Positions 22,749 to 35,040 are shown, numbered from the stretch's first letter. The stretch: DNA of 64,000 bases from Aphrocallistes beatrix (GCA_963281255.1 OY725489.1:5084001-5148000); one strand, 5' to 3'. Numbers and translations are program-made. The notes: generated by a model from the sequence alone, not told the origin.

Positions 22749-25700
22749 TTGCAACAGGTATTCATGATCAAACTTGCGAATCCTAATTCTCCTCTTCTTC
22801 CTACTCCACCACAACCACCAACCATTCCTCAATCTAGGCCTACATCCCTCCTCCCCCGAGTGAGCGCAGCGAGCGAGGGGGAGACAGGTGCTCTGCACCT
22901 GAGCCACTTTCCTCTTCCTATTCCTTCTCTACTTCCTCCTCATTCTCATTCTCATATTTCTCCTTCCCTCTTGCCTAACACCATGCGTATTTCTACTGGT
23001 CGAAATCCATCCAAGCTTATTACTATCAAGCCGATTAAATCTTCCCCGCGTGGTCATCCTCATCTTATATCCTTCCATCTTCTCAACGCTCGAATCTTAG
23101 GACAAAATCCTCTCGTTTTCTTGACTATGTATCTGACCACCATCCTGACGTTGTTGCCGTTACTGAGACCTGGTTCACTTCAAGGGATGCGGCGGTGAGA
23201 GCAGAATGCACTCCATCCGGTTACCAACTCCTTGATCGTGCTAGGTCAGCACATCGTCAGTGTGGATTCACTGCGCTTCTCTGTCGTGATTCCTTCACGC
23301 TGAAGTGCAATGCATCTGGTGAAGTATCATCTTTTGGGTTCTCGGATTGGACTATCTCTTCTTCTGAAATCTCCCTTCGTATTATCCTAATTTATCGGCC
23401 TCCCTACTCAAGGAATCATCCTATTTCTATTTCTACCTTCCTTGATCAGTTTTCTTCTCTCCTCGAACCCATCCTCTTATGAAAGGAGCCCCTAATAATA
23501 ACTGGAGACTTCAATATCCATGTCAACATCCCGTCTGAGTCTTTACAGTTCTCCGAGCTCCTGCGTTCTCTATCTTTGATCCAGCATGTGAATCAGCCAA
23601 CTCATGAGAAGGGTCACATTCTCGATCTAATAATATCCCGTTCTGCAGACAACATCATCCTCTCTGATCCCTCTCCTGTCCATCTTTTCTCTGACCATTT
23701 CTCCATCTCTTGTAGTCTCTCGCTTTCCAAACCTTCTCTTTCCTCTCAGGAGGTTACCTATCGTTCCAAATCCATCAACCTCCCAATCTTTCTTGCTGAT
23801 CTCGCTTCCTCTGATCTCTGTGCTCGCCCACCTGATCATCTTGAGGAACGTATTGTATCATATAACAGCACCCTATCCTCTATCTATGATCAGCATGATC
23901 CTCCGCGATCCAAAACCATAGTCACCCGTCCCCGTGTCCCTTGGTTCACCAGTAGCATCAAGCAAGCCAAGCGAGCGAGAAGGAAAGCTGAACGGAAGTG
24001 GCCAGTCTAATGACTCTGACCATTTGGCTGAATTCAAGCATCAGAGGAATCTTGTGACTGACCTGATGAACAGGGAACGTCGCAGTTTCTATTCTGATTA
24101 GATCAGTCAGTCCTGTCATGACCAGCGCTCACTCTTCCGTAAGGCTAACACACTTCTCGGCTTACGCCAGCAACAGGTCCTACCACCTCATGCTGATAAG
24201 GCTGCTCTTTCTCAGGAACTCGCCAACTTCTTTGTTCTTAAGGTAGATAACATCCGTTCCACCATTGATTCAAATGCATCGTCGTCTTCCGTTACCCCCT
24301 CAGATAATTCAAACATCGAATTCCAACATTCTTTCCACAAATTCAAAGAATTATCTGAGGAAGAAATTGTTTCCCTTGTTTCCTCTGCTCCTAATAAATC
24401 TTGCATCCTCGATCCTTTCCCAGCATCCTTGGTCAAATCATATCTACCCATCCTTACGAAAATCGTAAATGGTTCCCTCTCTACTGGTCATTTTCCTTTT
24501 CCCTGGAAGCGCGCCATCATCTTGCCCAAACTTAAAAGACCAAATCTTGATCCCATCTTCTCTAACTGTCGTCCACTTAGCAATCTTTCTTTCATTTCTA
24601 AGATCACTGAGAGGGCCGCTTCCATCCAGGTGGTGAATCATCTTGCATTACATCATCTCTTCCCCGGGACGCAGTCTGCCTATCGTAAACACCACAGTAC
24701 GGAGACTGCGCTCCAGAAGGTCACAAACGACATCCTCCTCAGCATGAATCGCCAACACGTATCTCTTCTGGTTCATCTTGATCTTAGTTCAGCCTTCGAC
24801 ACCGTCGACCATACCATCTTACTCAACCGTCTCCAGTCTCATTTCGGCATTTGCGGCTCTTCTTTGTCTTGGTTTGAATCTTACCTCTCTGGTAGGACTC
24901 AATTCGTCTCGATTAAGGGTTCTAATTCCTTCAATATCCCGGTCCAACACGGAGTTCCTCAGGGTTCTTGTCTCGGTCCGCTTCTCTTTAGCCTCTATAC
25001 TAGTCCTCTATTCGACCTCATTAGGTCCCACCTCCCCGACATGCACTGCTATGCCGACGATACTCAGGTCTATCTTTCTTTTAAACCCGGTTCCATCTCT
25101 TCTGAAGAATCTGCTTTCTCCGCCATCCAATCTTGCATCTCCGCGATCCGTTCCTGGCTCCTCACCAACAAGTTGCTTATCAATGATACCAAGACTGAGT
25201 TCCTTATAATAGTAATTACCTCGTCAACAACTATCTAAGGTTCAAACTGATAGCATCTCTGTTGGTGAGTCGAGAATCTCTTCTTCCAAAGAAGTACGGA
25301 ATCTTGGAACCTGGCTCGACAATACCCTCTCCATGTCTACTCAGGTCAGCAAAGTTGCCTCCTCCTGCTTCTACTACATCTATAACACCCGGCGTATTAG
25401 AAAGTATCTCTCTAGGGAAGTCTGTGAAACTCTTGTTAAACTCTTATGACATCTCGTCTTGATTATTGTAACAGTCTCTTGTATGGTTGCCCCTCATCCC
25501 TCTTAGCTCGACTCCAGCGAGTCCAGAACTGTGCAGCCAGGCTTATCTACAATGTCTCTCGTACCTTTTCGTCATCTCCTCCTCTTATTAACCTCCACTG
25601 GCTGCCTGTTAAACATCGTATCCTCTTCAAAATCCTCCTCATAACTTACAAAGCCATCCATTCTCTTGCTCCGGACTATATCATCCAGCTCATACAGGTT

Positions 25701-25970
25701 AAGTCATCCAATCGTACTCTACGATCATCCAACGCCATCCTCCTTGAGCATCCTACTATAAAATCTTCCAAAACTCTGGGTGATCGTGCAGTCACTTTAG
25801 CTGCGCCTGTTGAGTGGAATCTTCTGCCTCCTAGCATTCGGAATGCCCCCTCACTTCTTCTCTTCAAAAAACTCTTGGACACTTCCAACCCTTATTCATT
25901 TCAGATAAAAAATACAAGAAAACTTCTTCTAATTGATTGTTTCAAGGATACCGCCCTCAAAAAAACATGA
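22749..25970 (+). pseudogene. L2/CR1-like LINE, decayed
   Basis: A non-LTR retrotransposon. The 5' part (22749-23198) is a Pro/Ser-rich segment leading into an apurinic-type endonuclease with VAVTETWFTSRD, IITGDFNIHV and FSDHFSIS. The reverse transcriptase is at 24429-25238, with LDLSSAFDTVDH, HGVPQGSCLGPLLFSLYT and the catalytic CYADDTQVY. The C-terminal region typical of L2/CR1-type elements follows at 25446-25970 (SRLDYCNSLLYGCP, LHWLPVKHRILFKIL). Disruptions include a frameshift near 23104, TGA at 23480, stops at 24010 and about 24100, a frame change before 24265-24429, and a stop at 25236. It is dead. No poly(A) or 3' microsatellite is seen; the 3' end abuts the TTAA-type element at 25946. 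Codon use is far less AT-rich than its surroundings. Confidence 0.93.
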
Positions 25971-27215
25971 TTTGGCTTACAACATACTTGAAAGAAGAGC
26001 TATAAGAGATGTTAAGCGTGGGCAGGTATTTCCGTCTAGAAATACTTGCAGATTCCAAACCGTTTTTTATTCTCATTTCTAGTTTTTGAGATACAGCGTC
26101 TCAAAGTCTGTTTTTTTTTCGGTTGTCGCTAGCACATCTTTATTGTAGAAATCGAGTAACTAAAAATGTTTAGGACATACCAAGGAAACAAATGCTTCCA
26201 AAATTGAATCATAGATAGTCATCATATTTGCCACTCCGTAGGACCAAAATAAAGTTAAAATGACAAATACTTGAAATTTAATTGGTGTCTGAAAAAAGAA
26301 GGTCAAAAAGCGGCGAAATCAGGAATAAAATCACCAAGTTATAAGATATCGAAAATCTAGTGGTCCTAAGTTCTTTGGCAAATGATATGGAACAACTCGA
26401 GGATTGAAATTTTTAAACCTCTATCTCAAACAAATTTTGACGTGGCATTCACACACACATAAATTCGCATTTATACTGCTGATTTAGGTATATTCAATCC
26501 AAATATTTACATAAAATTGCAAAAGTACCTCAGTTTAGAATGAATAAAGAACTTCAAAAAGTATATTAGGAAGTTAGAGCGAAAGTCTACGAATTTTAGT
26601 TTCCAAGTTAGGATTTTCGAAAAATGCTACGTCATCATATGACAAATCTAAAACTTACATTCCGTAGGATGTAGTGCAATTATTATCAATGACTCATATA
26701 TGTACCAAGGGATTGTATAGGAGCGCGAGAGGCTCCTTTAGGCGTATGATTTTAAGCCCGAAAGTGTTTGGGAGCGTGAAAATTAGAATATTTCTCAATT
26801 TACTATGTATTATAATGTTATTTATAGATTTAGGCGTATGAGAATGTATGTTTAGATTAGGAGCGTAGCTCTGCAGGGCTGTATAATACCCTGATATGTA
26901 CCCTCATAAAAAGTTATATTCTCTCTTTTTGGAACCTAAAAGGGTTTTTTTGACCAAATATGGGAGTTTCAGGGCCATAACTTTCTAAGTAATCATCAAA
27001 AGTTCTCTGTATACATTATTAACGATAATAGTTTTCATTATTTAGCTCAATATCCACATTTGAATACATTTTTCATGATTAGATTCGGCATTTTCTAATA
27101 TATTCAAAGTTCCCTTTTGAATTTGTATTACAATAAAATCAATGATTTATCGAGAAATATTTATTTTTGACAAAGGAACGTTTGAGGAACCTATATATTT
27201 TCTCATTAATCTTTC
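25946..27215 (-). mobile_element. GGATACCGCCC element, truncated reverse copy
   Basis: It starts GGATACCGCCCTC and runs parallel to the reverse complement of the right two thirds of 54605-56534: AGAGATGTTAAGCGTGGGCA, TTTTTGAGATACAGCGTCTC and GACAAAGGAACGTTTGAGGA all recur there. The other terminus is missing. The left flank is TTCAA rather than TTAA, so the target duplication is degraded. It carries a 187-bp insertion at 26707-26893. Confidence 0.85.
26707..26893. mobile_element. 187-bp insertion with 9-bp target duplication
   Basis: ATATGTACC precedes (26698-26706) and follows (26894-26902) the insert. The ends are imperfect inverted repeats, AGGGATTGTATAGG and CTGTATAATACCCT. The interior has repeats of GGAGCG and TTTAGGCGTATGA. 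Comparison with the 54605 copy shows that the site existed uninterrupted. A 9-bp duplication suggests a Mutator-type MITE; an 8-bp hAT reading is also possible. Confidence 0.75.
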
Positions 27216-27230
27216 CATTAGGGATTATCC

Positions 27231-27480
27231 TTACTATTAAAACTCGATTAATGTTTGTTTGTTTTTGTATATATATATATCTCTGTAACGAATTCTATAT
27301 TGCTTTACCTCAAAATAGAAATGTTTGTAGTGTACCTGCGATAAAAAAGTTATGTGTATAATTTTCACACCTTTATGTGCGTGGTAGCATTTGATGAATT
27401 TTGAAAAATTTCTAGAGACTAGTTTCAACTGTTTGACAAATAGGATTTAGGGTGTAGATTTTGAATGTCGTATTTCGAAC
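27231..27480. repeat. A-type repeat end joined to 140-bp repeat fragment
   Basis: ATCCTTACTATTAAAACTCG and the following TA run with CTGTAACGAATT are the A-repeat left end. GAGACTAGTTTCAACTGTTT and GGGTGTAGATTTTGAAT then belong to the 140-bp family. Both are fragments. The stretch 27481-28074 shows no gene; the two frames of about 80 codons there overlap on opposite strands without recognisable domains. Confidence 0.6.
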
Positions 27481-28074
27481 CTTATATACTTTCATGGAGA
27501 GCAGGAAAGTTATTTGATAGCCTCTCTTTTAATCCTTTCGTATTTATTGGTTCTGGAACAAGTTTAAAAAAGTAATATTTATGTTTTTGAACGGAATTTG
27601 ATTCGGAATAGGTAATAGTTGATTCTCTCTGCCATGAGAGCATATCACACGGATCTTTGTAAAGCCTGAAATTAAGGGGATTGGTTTGTTTTATTATTTC
27701 TTTACATAATATTTGAAGATTTCTTTCCCGCCAAAAGGGCACTCAAAATATTTGCTATCTGACAGCAACATCTACACTTCTACTATTTATCGAATCACTC
27801 GTGTGGTATCATTAACTGTAAAGTCTCTTCTATCTGAAATTTCAATTTTAATCTGGTGGTTGATGGGGCTAAACATCCCGGCTAAGATATACTGTACTAT
27901 AAATTTCTTTTACTTGCAAATTTTACTCTTCTTTTTTATTTTCTAGTATACTTGGGGTGAATTTATTGAATAGATTGTAAGTACATATTATATTGAGATA
28001 TTACCTTGCAATTTATTATTTATACTGAAAACCATGTTTACTTGTGGAACAATGTAACGAAAAAGTAAATTGTT

Positions 28075-28115
28075 GATAATCCGGTCCTATAATTAAGGGG
28101 ACCGGATTATCAAAT
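28075..28115. repeat. Perfect hairpin GATAATCCGGTCC
   Basis: GATAATCCGGTCC and GGACCGGATTATC form a 13-bp perfect stem around about 11 bases. This looks like two terminal repeats of a pogo-type MITE brought together by internal deletion. Confidence 0.6.
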
Positions 28116-28482
28116 AGATCCATTTTATAACTATTACTCTAAGCAAAATATGACGTTTATGAAAATGGTACTTGTAGATTTATAGATCATTTAATGATCA
28201 CACATCATTAGTAATTCATGTGGTAACATAAGGTGAGGAATATCTTATATTTAAAACGCTAGGATTTTTATGTCCGAATTGATTGAAGAATTGGGAAGTC
28301 GTATAGATAAGAATTGGTATGTAGGTGTCAAATGATGAGTCTATGATTAAGTTCTAAGATCTTTGTGAAATTTTCACAGCTCTGTAAAGAAATGGAAAAC
28401 AATTTTTCAGAAATTTTCAAGTTTTTGAAAACTTATATGAATATTTTAATTTGATCATAGTGTATAGCAATAAAAGAGGTTA

Positions 28483-29089
28483 CACTCGAACCTCTCTTAT
28501 TCGGGCAGTGCCGGACCGGAGGGTGCCCGGATAACAGAATTTGCCCTGATAATTCGAAAACATGTCTATGCACACGAGGTTGTTCTATAAGATTTACGTA
28601 CCAAGACAATATACGAGTACGTAAGTATTCAGTAAGCAAAACCCACAGTTTTACTAATTACATATTAATGTCAAAAAAAGAAGAGATTGATTTTTGGGTA
28701 TACTTGCGCTTTTCAGCAGCCCTATCTCTCCACTTCGTTACCATTAACAGGTGATCCATCGGTACGTCACCTTGAGCTTCTAGCCATTCCAAGACTACTT
28801 CAAGGGCATTACATGCTTGTGAGGGGGATACATCTTGAGTTTGCTCTACATCTGAATCTGGATCTACTTCAGTTTGATTTTGATTCAATACCTCAGCAAT
28901 AATATCTTCGTCTGTCAATTCTTGGTAGCCGAGATCATACTCACCATCACTAACAAGCCAGTCTTCCGAGTATTGCTGAGTTTGTTCATTCATTGTGTTT
29001 CCCAATTCTCGAAATATGTCGACAAAATCTGCGAATTCATCAATATCTTCTACAATTGCATCAGCCGAAGAAGATGAAGAAATAAGCAA
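28483..29089 (-). pseudogene. pogo/Tigger transposase C-terminus with terminal repeat
   Basis: An open frame at 28658-29089 encodes an acidic tail (EFADFVDIFRELGNTMNE, SDGEYDLGYQELTDEDIIAE, SQACNALEVVLEWLEAQ). This is the style of the C-terminal region of Tigger/Jerky-type transposases, downstream of the DDE domain. After the stop comes a terminal-repeat-like sequence, CACTCGAACCTCTCTTATTC, next to TA (28481-28482). The N-terminal and catalytic parts and the other terminus are absent, so this is a truncated copy. Its terminal repeat differs from that of the Tigger at 39186, indicating a distinct family. Confidence 0.6.
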
Positions 29090-29467
29090 ATTATTTCAAC
29101 CAAGCTAAGCTAGACTTTTAATACTCGCTTCCTCCCAAGCCCGAGCCGCATTTTTTGTAGAATAAAAATAAAACAACCCTATAACTGTCTACCACAGTAT
29201 TGCAATCTATTTGAGAGTGTTACTTCTAAACGGTATGGGATACAGCTAATCGGATTCCAGATTCGAATAATACATATTCAAATTAGTCACAGGTTAATTT
29301 TTCTGATTAATCATTCATTCCTAACTTTATGTAATTATAAAGAAGTGCTACTTTATGCCATATACACCCATTTTGACCACTATACATGATGGCAATGAAT
29401 TACCTATGGTGGCTCAGACTGATAATATTGTTCAATGAGTTGAGTAATTTATTAGTTATGTTCTGTC

Positions 29468-29560
29468 AGGCCAAAATTGGTCCCTCCGGGTTAAATTTGG
29501 TCCCCCCCGGACCAGTTTTGGCTGCCAAAATTAGTCCGGGGGACCATTTTTAGTGCAGTT
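29468..29560. repeat. Short inverted repeat (GGTCC...GGACC)
   Basis: GCCAAAATTGGTCCCTCCGG and a later CCGGGGGACCA form nested inverted repeats, with another pair TGGTCCCCCCCGGACCAGTT. This may be a small MITE; the ends are not certain. The flanking stretch 29561-30079 shows nothing else. Confidence 0.5.
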
Positions 29561-30840
29561 TCTGCAGAAAGAAACCCTATAGCAAAGACGGTGTACCACA
29601 TCAGTCCGTATGTATGTATCTCCATACGCTGCGAAATTTGAGTTTTCAAAAATTTAGTAGTCCCGACGTATTACAATATTCATATCTCACATGCCAAGTC
29701 ATCCGCACTATCGGTCTACCATTTTTCTCGCAACAGTTCAACTATGACTAATTCCAATGTGTAGATTCTGGAATGAGATTTTTAGTATCTCTTTGAATTT
29801 TAATGTATTGCCCTTCATGAAAAAAATCCGACTTATTATTGTGTATGGGAAAGGATCAAGTGTTGAAATACTTTTGTCCGGTTGGTGTAGGATGAAAATA
29901 CCTAAATGAAGTCATTTTGAAATTACAATACTCTTCCCATGCATAAATTTCACTATACGTAAAGTTAAAGTTTTGTGTCAATATTTTCTAGACACACCGT
30001 ACTGCTTAGTATAAATATACCACAGGAGTATGAAATGAATTCCCATATACATAGTCAAATCCTTCGCTATTTTTTCAATACAAACGCGCTTTGCTTGCTT
30101 ACGCTGCGCGGCTGGCGGACATTTTGTGTCCGCCGGAGGGGCCCTTTGGGCGCTTGGGATAAATCGATTAATTATAAGGGAAATAACATCTCTAAATACG
30201 CCTGCCCAACTGTTATAATCGATATCGCACGAAAAATCACCAAAATTATCAATTTTTTTAATTTTGATGAGTAATGATGACGTCATAACAAAGTGATGAG
30301 TCATCATTTTTTATGATAGTTGTATAATATGTGAGGTATGTTAGTCAACAGGGCCCTTATTCACTAAACTTCTTAACTTAAGTTTTGCTTAACTTTAAGC
30401 AAAAACTAAGTATTTGCTTAAGCAAATATTTAATTTTTAACTTAAGTCATGTCTGGGGTTGACTTAACTCTTAAAATATTTTGTAAATCGTGTTTCGTCG
30501 GTCTATAAATTATTATAAAAGCTTGTAGGCAGTTTGATTTATTTCTGTTATATGAATCATTGACGCGCTAGGAGTGTTATGTCAGTTCTATCATTGTAGT
30601 ATTAAAATCAAAGTTGGCGAATAACTGCTAGAATATTATTAGAATACAAATGTTTTCGAAGAGTGATTGAGATGCGTGAAGAATCTAATTGTCTAAATAT
30701 ATTCATGACGTATTAAAATAATCTAAATGGAAGTTAGCGAATAACTACTATATAATATGATTAACAAACTACTACTATATATACTACTGCTGGAAACAAG
30801 AACAAAATAAATTCGAAAATAACCAAATACTAGAAGTTGG

Positions 30841-31066
30841 CTGTAGTCAAAAGAATAGAGTCAAGTTTAGAGAGAATTGAATCGCATATGCAGAGAATAG
30901 GAGATATGCTGCAATCTACCAGAGATGATCGCAAACCAAAAATCGATGTTATCTGCCTTGACACAGCCTCATATGCATCCATTCGCAGGACCATTTGCTC
31001 CGCCATCCTACCCTAAGAGTTTCCCTTCAGGACCTTTCTATCCTCCAAATTCCAGTGATTATTAAT
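30841..31066 (+). pseudogene. Remnant of Harbinger accessory (Myb/SANT-type) protein
   Basis: The plus strand reads KRIESSLERIESHMQRIGDM, a heptad-like helical stretch of the kind found at the C-terminus of Harbinger Myb/SANT-like proteins. After a frameshift near 30960 it continues as a proline-rich tail (HPFAGPFAPPSYPKSFPSG) ending NSSDY and stop. It is oriented opposite to the nuclease, the usual two-gene layout. The DNA-binding half is not recognisable. The assignment rests on position and composition. Confidence 0.45.
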
Positions 31067-31389
31067 TACTATTTATGTTCACTATTTATGTTCACTACTC
31101 ATGTTCACTTTGTAATCTTGATGATTTCAGATAACTAGTTATGATGTTGAGACAGTGAAGCAGCGTAATCAGGATAAAATTGTCGAAAATAATTTCTTTA
31201 CATTAAAAATCATCGTGAATTGGGACATCATATCGGATCATCGAGACCCACCGTACTCTGAAAGTGTTCCGACGAAGCGGCTTCAACTGTATATTAAATT
31301 GTATTATTAAGAAAGGCTAATTGGAATTCAATACAATGTAAAGTCAATTAAAATTTAGATAAATTTGACATGCAATGATAAAGCATAAT

Positions 31390-32351
31390 TTACTGGAAAA
31401 ATTCAGTTACTATAGTTTTCCTCATTAGGATACCGTTTTCTGAAGGTTCCTGCAGATAACCAATTCCAGGAGTGGGTTCATTCATTGATGTTTCGAGTTC
31501 TTTCACGAGGCCATGGTCGATACACATATTATGCAGCACCATAGTAGCGATGATTATTTTACACCATTTTTCAGGGTTATAACAGAGAGTCCCTCCTGTT
31601 TTATCGGTGGACCTCCAACGACTCTTCCAAATACCGAAAGTACACTCAATTGTTTGACGAACTTTAACGAAAGCCCGATTATACCTTCTTTGCCCAGGTG
31701 TGCCTGGAGAAGTTATAGGAGTCATTAAATTAGTACGTAATCCATACGCACTATCACCTAAGAGCCACCCATGGACAGTTTCAATCCCACCACTTGTTTT
31801 CTCCCGGTTGATGCCTGATTGACGCCAAATAAAGCATCATGAGTACAGCCGGGCCATTTGACAACAGCATTGATGAAGCGAAATTCATGGTCACAAATTG
31901 CTTGGATGTTTATAGAGTGAAATCCCTTTCGGTTAACATAGATATCCTCATTTGTTGATGGTGCAAGGATAGGAACATGGGAGCCATCAATACATCCAAG
32001 AACTAGCGGAAACTTGTATTTCTTTAAGAAATATTCTTGAATGACCCTTTGTCGAGTTGTATTCGGAAATTTGATATATGCTGGAGCTATGCTAGTTAAT
32101 GCTTTAGTCACAGTAGTTACGCATCTCGATACAGACGTTTGCGAGATTCCATGTGCGGATGTGATAACTCTCTGAAACGTTCCAGTAGCTAAGAACTGCA
32201 GAGCTACAGCTAGTTGTGTCGTTGGAGCAATTGAGTGTGAACGAGCAGTAGATCGATGAAGTTTGATGGAAATTTTGTTCAAGAGGTTTACAAACATATA
32301 CTTAGTTATTCTGTATCTAGCGATAAAATCGAAGTCAGAATATGACTCCAT
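31390..32351 (-). pseudogene. Harbinger (HARBI1-type) DDE nuclease, frameshifted
   Basis: This encodes the transposase nuclease of PIF/Harbinger elements (DDE_Tnp_4 family, related to vertebrate HARBI1). From the start MESYSDFDFIARYRITKYMF, an N-terminal helical region precedes the catalytic domain. D122 lies in LGCIDGSHV, D172 in KWPGCTHDA, and the glutamate lies in VRQTIECTFGIWKSRW in the second segment. NRKGFHSINIQAICD is strongly typical. The frame shifts just after D172, near 31830; the rest (31390-31725 and the preceding bases) is in another frame and includes LLGDSAYGLRTNLMTP. Only this one clear lesion was seen. The N-terminus may lack a short first exon. Confidence 0.92.
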
Positions 32352-32946
32352 TAGGTTAAGTCAATCCCTAAAAACTCTGGAGACGTAAACTATTTCCAAT
32401 AATTTCAATTTCAATCTCAAGTAAACTTAGCGCAGAAGCCATGAAATCTAACTAAACTAGAAAATTTCTTCAGAAATTTATAACTATTTATTAGGACTAT
32501 TGTTCATATCATCTAACCATGGAACTTGATAGTGATTACAGTATTTGGATGATTCAAAAGTATTAAATTCTTGACATTTTTGTAAAGCAAGCAAATTCAT
32601 AGCTATTTCTCAAGTTAAGCAAATACTTAGTTTCGCTAAAGTTAAGCAAATACGTTTTTGCTTAAGTTATACTTAAGTTTTGTTAGTGAATAGGGTCCCA
32701 GATTCTATTAAAGTTTCAGCGTTCTATCTCCTATAATGGCTGAGTTATGCTCGAATAACTGTATTGCTTAAATTTTAAAAATATGACAATGACGTCATAA
32801 TTCCGTCGTTTGATTCGACATTTTGCTCTGAGCTCAGAACTTAGTGGAGCCATAGCCGAAAGACTCTTACATGCCAAAGTCAGCTTTCTGTGACTGGTAG
32901 CTTCTTCAATCAATTCGCTACAGATATATAGTATATAGTATATATA

Positions 32947-33138
32947 CAGTAGACTCCGCTTAATAGGGTCACTACGTATTTAATCGGGTCAGCTGCTTAA
33001 TCGGGTCACTTTTGGCAGGACCGGAATAGCTCTTACACATAGAAGCTAATACTAAATATTTTCGGTTAATAGGGTTCTCCGCTTAATTGGGGCAAAATAT
33101 CCCCTGACCGATGTGACCCTATTAAGCGGAGTCGACTG
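32947..33138. repeat. pogo-type MITE, full length
   Basis: CAGTAGACTCCGCTTAATAG and complement GCGGAGTCGACTG bound 192 bp, with TA on both sides. It is homologous to 62889-63075 and 2510-2665. No coding capacity. Confidence 0.9.
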
Positions 33139-33173
33139 TATATAAATATTAATCGAGTTTTAATAGTAAGGAT

Positions 33174-34760
33174 TAGCTATATAATATATTTGCATCCCCA
33201 TATCGTTTAATAAAACATCATTAATTATGAATTAATGGCATAATCTAAATAAATCAGTAATCCTTTGGTCGATCCACCTTTCCACAAGAATTACTATCAG
33301 CTAACTTTCCACATAGGGAATGCTTGAAATATAGCCAAATTGAGGTTCCTTCAAAATTTTGAAAGAATTTCTCAACTTTCATATAGATATTCGTAAATTC
33401 TGTACGAAATATATTCAAATCGCTTTTATAAAAACATTAGAAGGGCAACCTTGTAAATTCAATTCAAAATATTATTTGTCCACACTTATTTGTACACAAT
33501 GTTAATCAAAGCGTATTGTACGCGTAGATATTGAAGTACTAGTTAGTATATAGTAATAGCCAAAACAATATACATTGCAACAAAGGTGTATATATTGAGC
33601 ATCATCGGGAACCTTGGAATTCCAAGAATCCCAAGGTTAAATACTCTAATTATTCTCAATTTTCGAATTAAAGTACATATTTGTATATATGTATCACAGA
33701 TTAAAAATGGTGAATTCGCCACCCAAAGAGTGAGCAGGAACAAAACTCCTGAGGCACGGGAGGCAGTTGCCTTTGGCTTCTCGCTTTGGAGATTCTAGGT
33801 TGAACGCATCTCTTAATATTATTCATCATTTTTCAACCAAGTTGAGCAGTCCTGAAACCTTGTAGAAAGCTCCTCATTGAGAGAATCTCCAAATCGGATA
33901 AACTGCAATCTGTAGAGCACTAATACCTATCTACCTACCTACAATTCATAGATTTTATGTTGTTTTGTAAGAGCAAACTAGGTTCACGCCTCTTCAGGTA
34001 AGTATATAGTTGGCAAAAATAATCCATTTTTGTTGACAATAGATACATAAAGTAGACTCATTTAAAAATATGCTAGAGACTAGCTTTCAACGGTTGATCT
34101 GGGTTTATTTAAGAGTGTAGATTTCGAATCTCCTATGATCGAAATAATATTCTAAATATTTCTCATTTCTCTTTTACACTAGATAATGAATATAGTGATA
34201 ATTTTGCTCCGGTTTGGGGTCATTTGATGATATTCCATACTAGTTTTATTAGAGATACACATATATTTCCCTGAAGTTCCCTCCCCAGGCATTATTACTA
34301 ATTTACAATATCCAATATCCACTGTATTCCTAATGTTTTCATGAAGTTTCCTATTTATTTATTTCTCAGGCACAAGCTTACTCGAAATGTTGTCAATTTT
34401 TGAGGATTTACCTGTAAATAAAAAAGCCCTCGGAGGGCCGTTGGAAAAAGGCAACCGCTACCGAAATGGGTGAGGAGGAATGTGAAGTACCTCTGCATAA
34501 ATTCAAAAATGTTACTATTCCATTTGATGGTTTGTAATTAGACGATAAATAAACAAAGGTAGCTACCATTAATCCAACCCTGATACTATCAAAGTCAACA
34601 AAATAAGAAGTTAGAGGCAGATCCATTATGAGTAAACGATTCAAAGAACTACCTCAATCCATATTCAGTTGATAAAGTGCCAAACCATCTATTGCACACA
34701 CACTATCTATTAACTGCAACAAGACATCCAATATACCAATTAACCTTCCTCAAATTCTCA
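33174..34760. other. Non-coding stretch with one 140-bp repeat fragment
   Basis: At about 34030-34150 there is a diverged 140-bp repeat (GAGACTAGCTTTCAACGGTT and AGTGTAGATTTCGAAT). The rest holds no recognisable gene or element; overlapping frames of 60-80 codons on both strands are uninformative. Confidence 0.4.
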
Positions 34761-34770
34761 CAAACAGTAC

Positions 34771-34886
34771 TTGTTGTGCAGTAAGGTTATCACATCACAA
34801 TTGAACGTACACCACCGCTTTCATAGATCTATTTTGCATGGAGAGGAACAGGGGATGGCTATTAGGGGAGGAGGAGGCCATCATAG
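34771..34886. repeat. Fragment of 300-bp GGAGGAGGAGG-tailed repeat
   Basis: It matches the 3' part of the copies at 35781-36075 and 60493-60790: CACCGCTTTCATAGATCTAT, then GGGATGGCTATTAGGGGAGG. SINE-like size, but no Pol III boxes were identified. Confidence 0.65.
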
Positions 34887-35040
34887 TAAATCCACTTCTC
34901 CACTCCTCCGGGACGAGAAGCTAGAAGGAAGATTTCAGACTCTGCATAGCTTTACTTATATATTCACCTTTGTATGTATTTTGTAAAATATAATTAATAT
35001 TTACTTATTTATTATTATTACGGCACAGGAGTTAAAGTAT

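Larger units (their letters stand above)
30352..32698 (-). mobile_element. PIF/Harbinger transposon, 2.35 kb, CAG target duplication
   Basis: The ends are GGCCCTTATTCACTAA and TTAGTGAATAGGGTCC, with repeated AAGTTAAGCAAATAC-type subterminal motifs. CAG lies on both sides (30349-30351 and 32699-32701). Uninterrupted copies of the host repeat read TACAGATTCTATT at this point, so CAG was duplicated on insertion. It carries a broken DDE nuclease and a remnant of the second Harbinger protein. Confidence 0.9.
30080..33173 (-). repeat. A-type repeat copy split by two insertions
   Basis: A GC-rich box (30080-30158) is followed by the A-repeat body in reverse orientation, with CRE and AP-1-like sites at 30282-30306. 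The Harbinger element (30352-32698) interrupts it. The body resumes at 32699 with GATTCTATTAAAGTTTCAGC, and a pogo-type MITE (32947-33138) interrupts it again. The copy ends at 33173 with AGTTTTAATAGTAAGGAT. The insertions are younger than the repeat. Confidence 0.85.
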
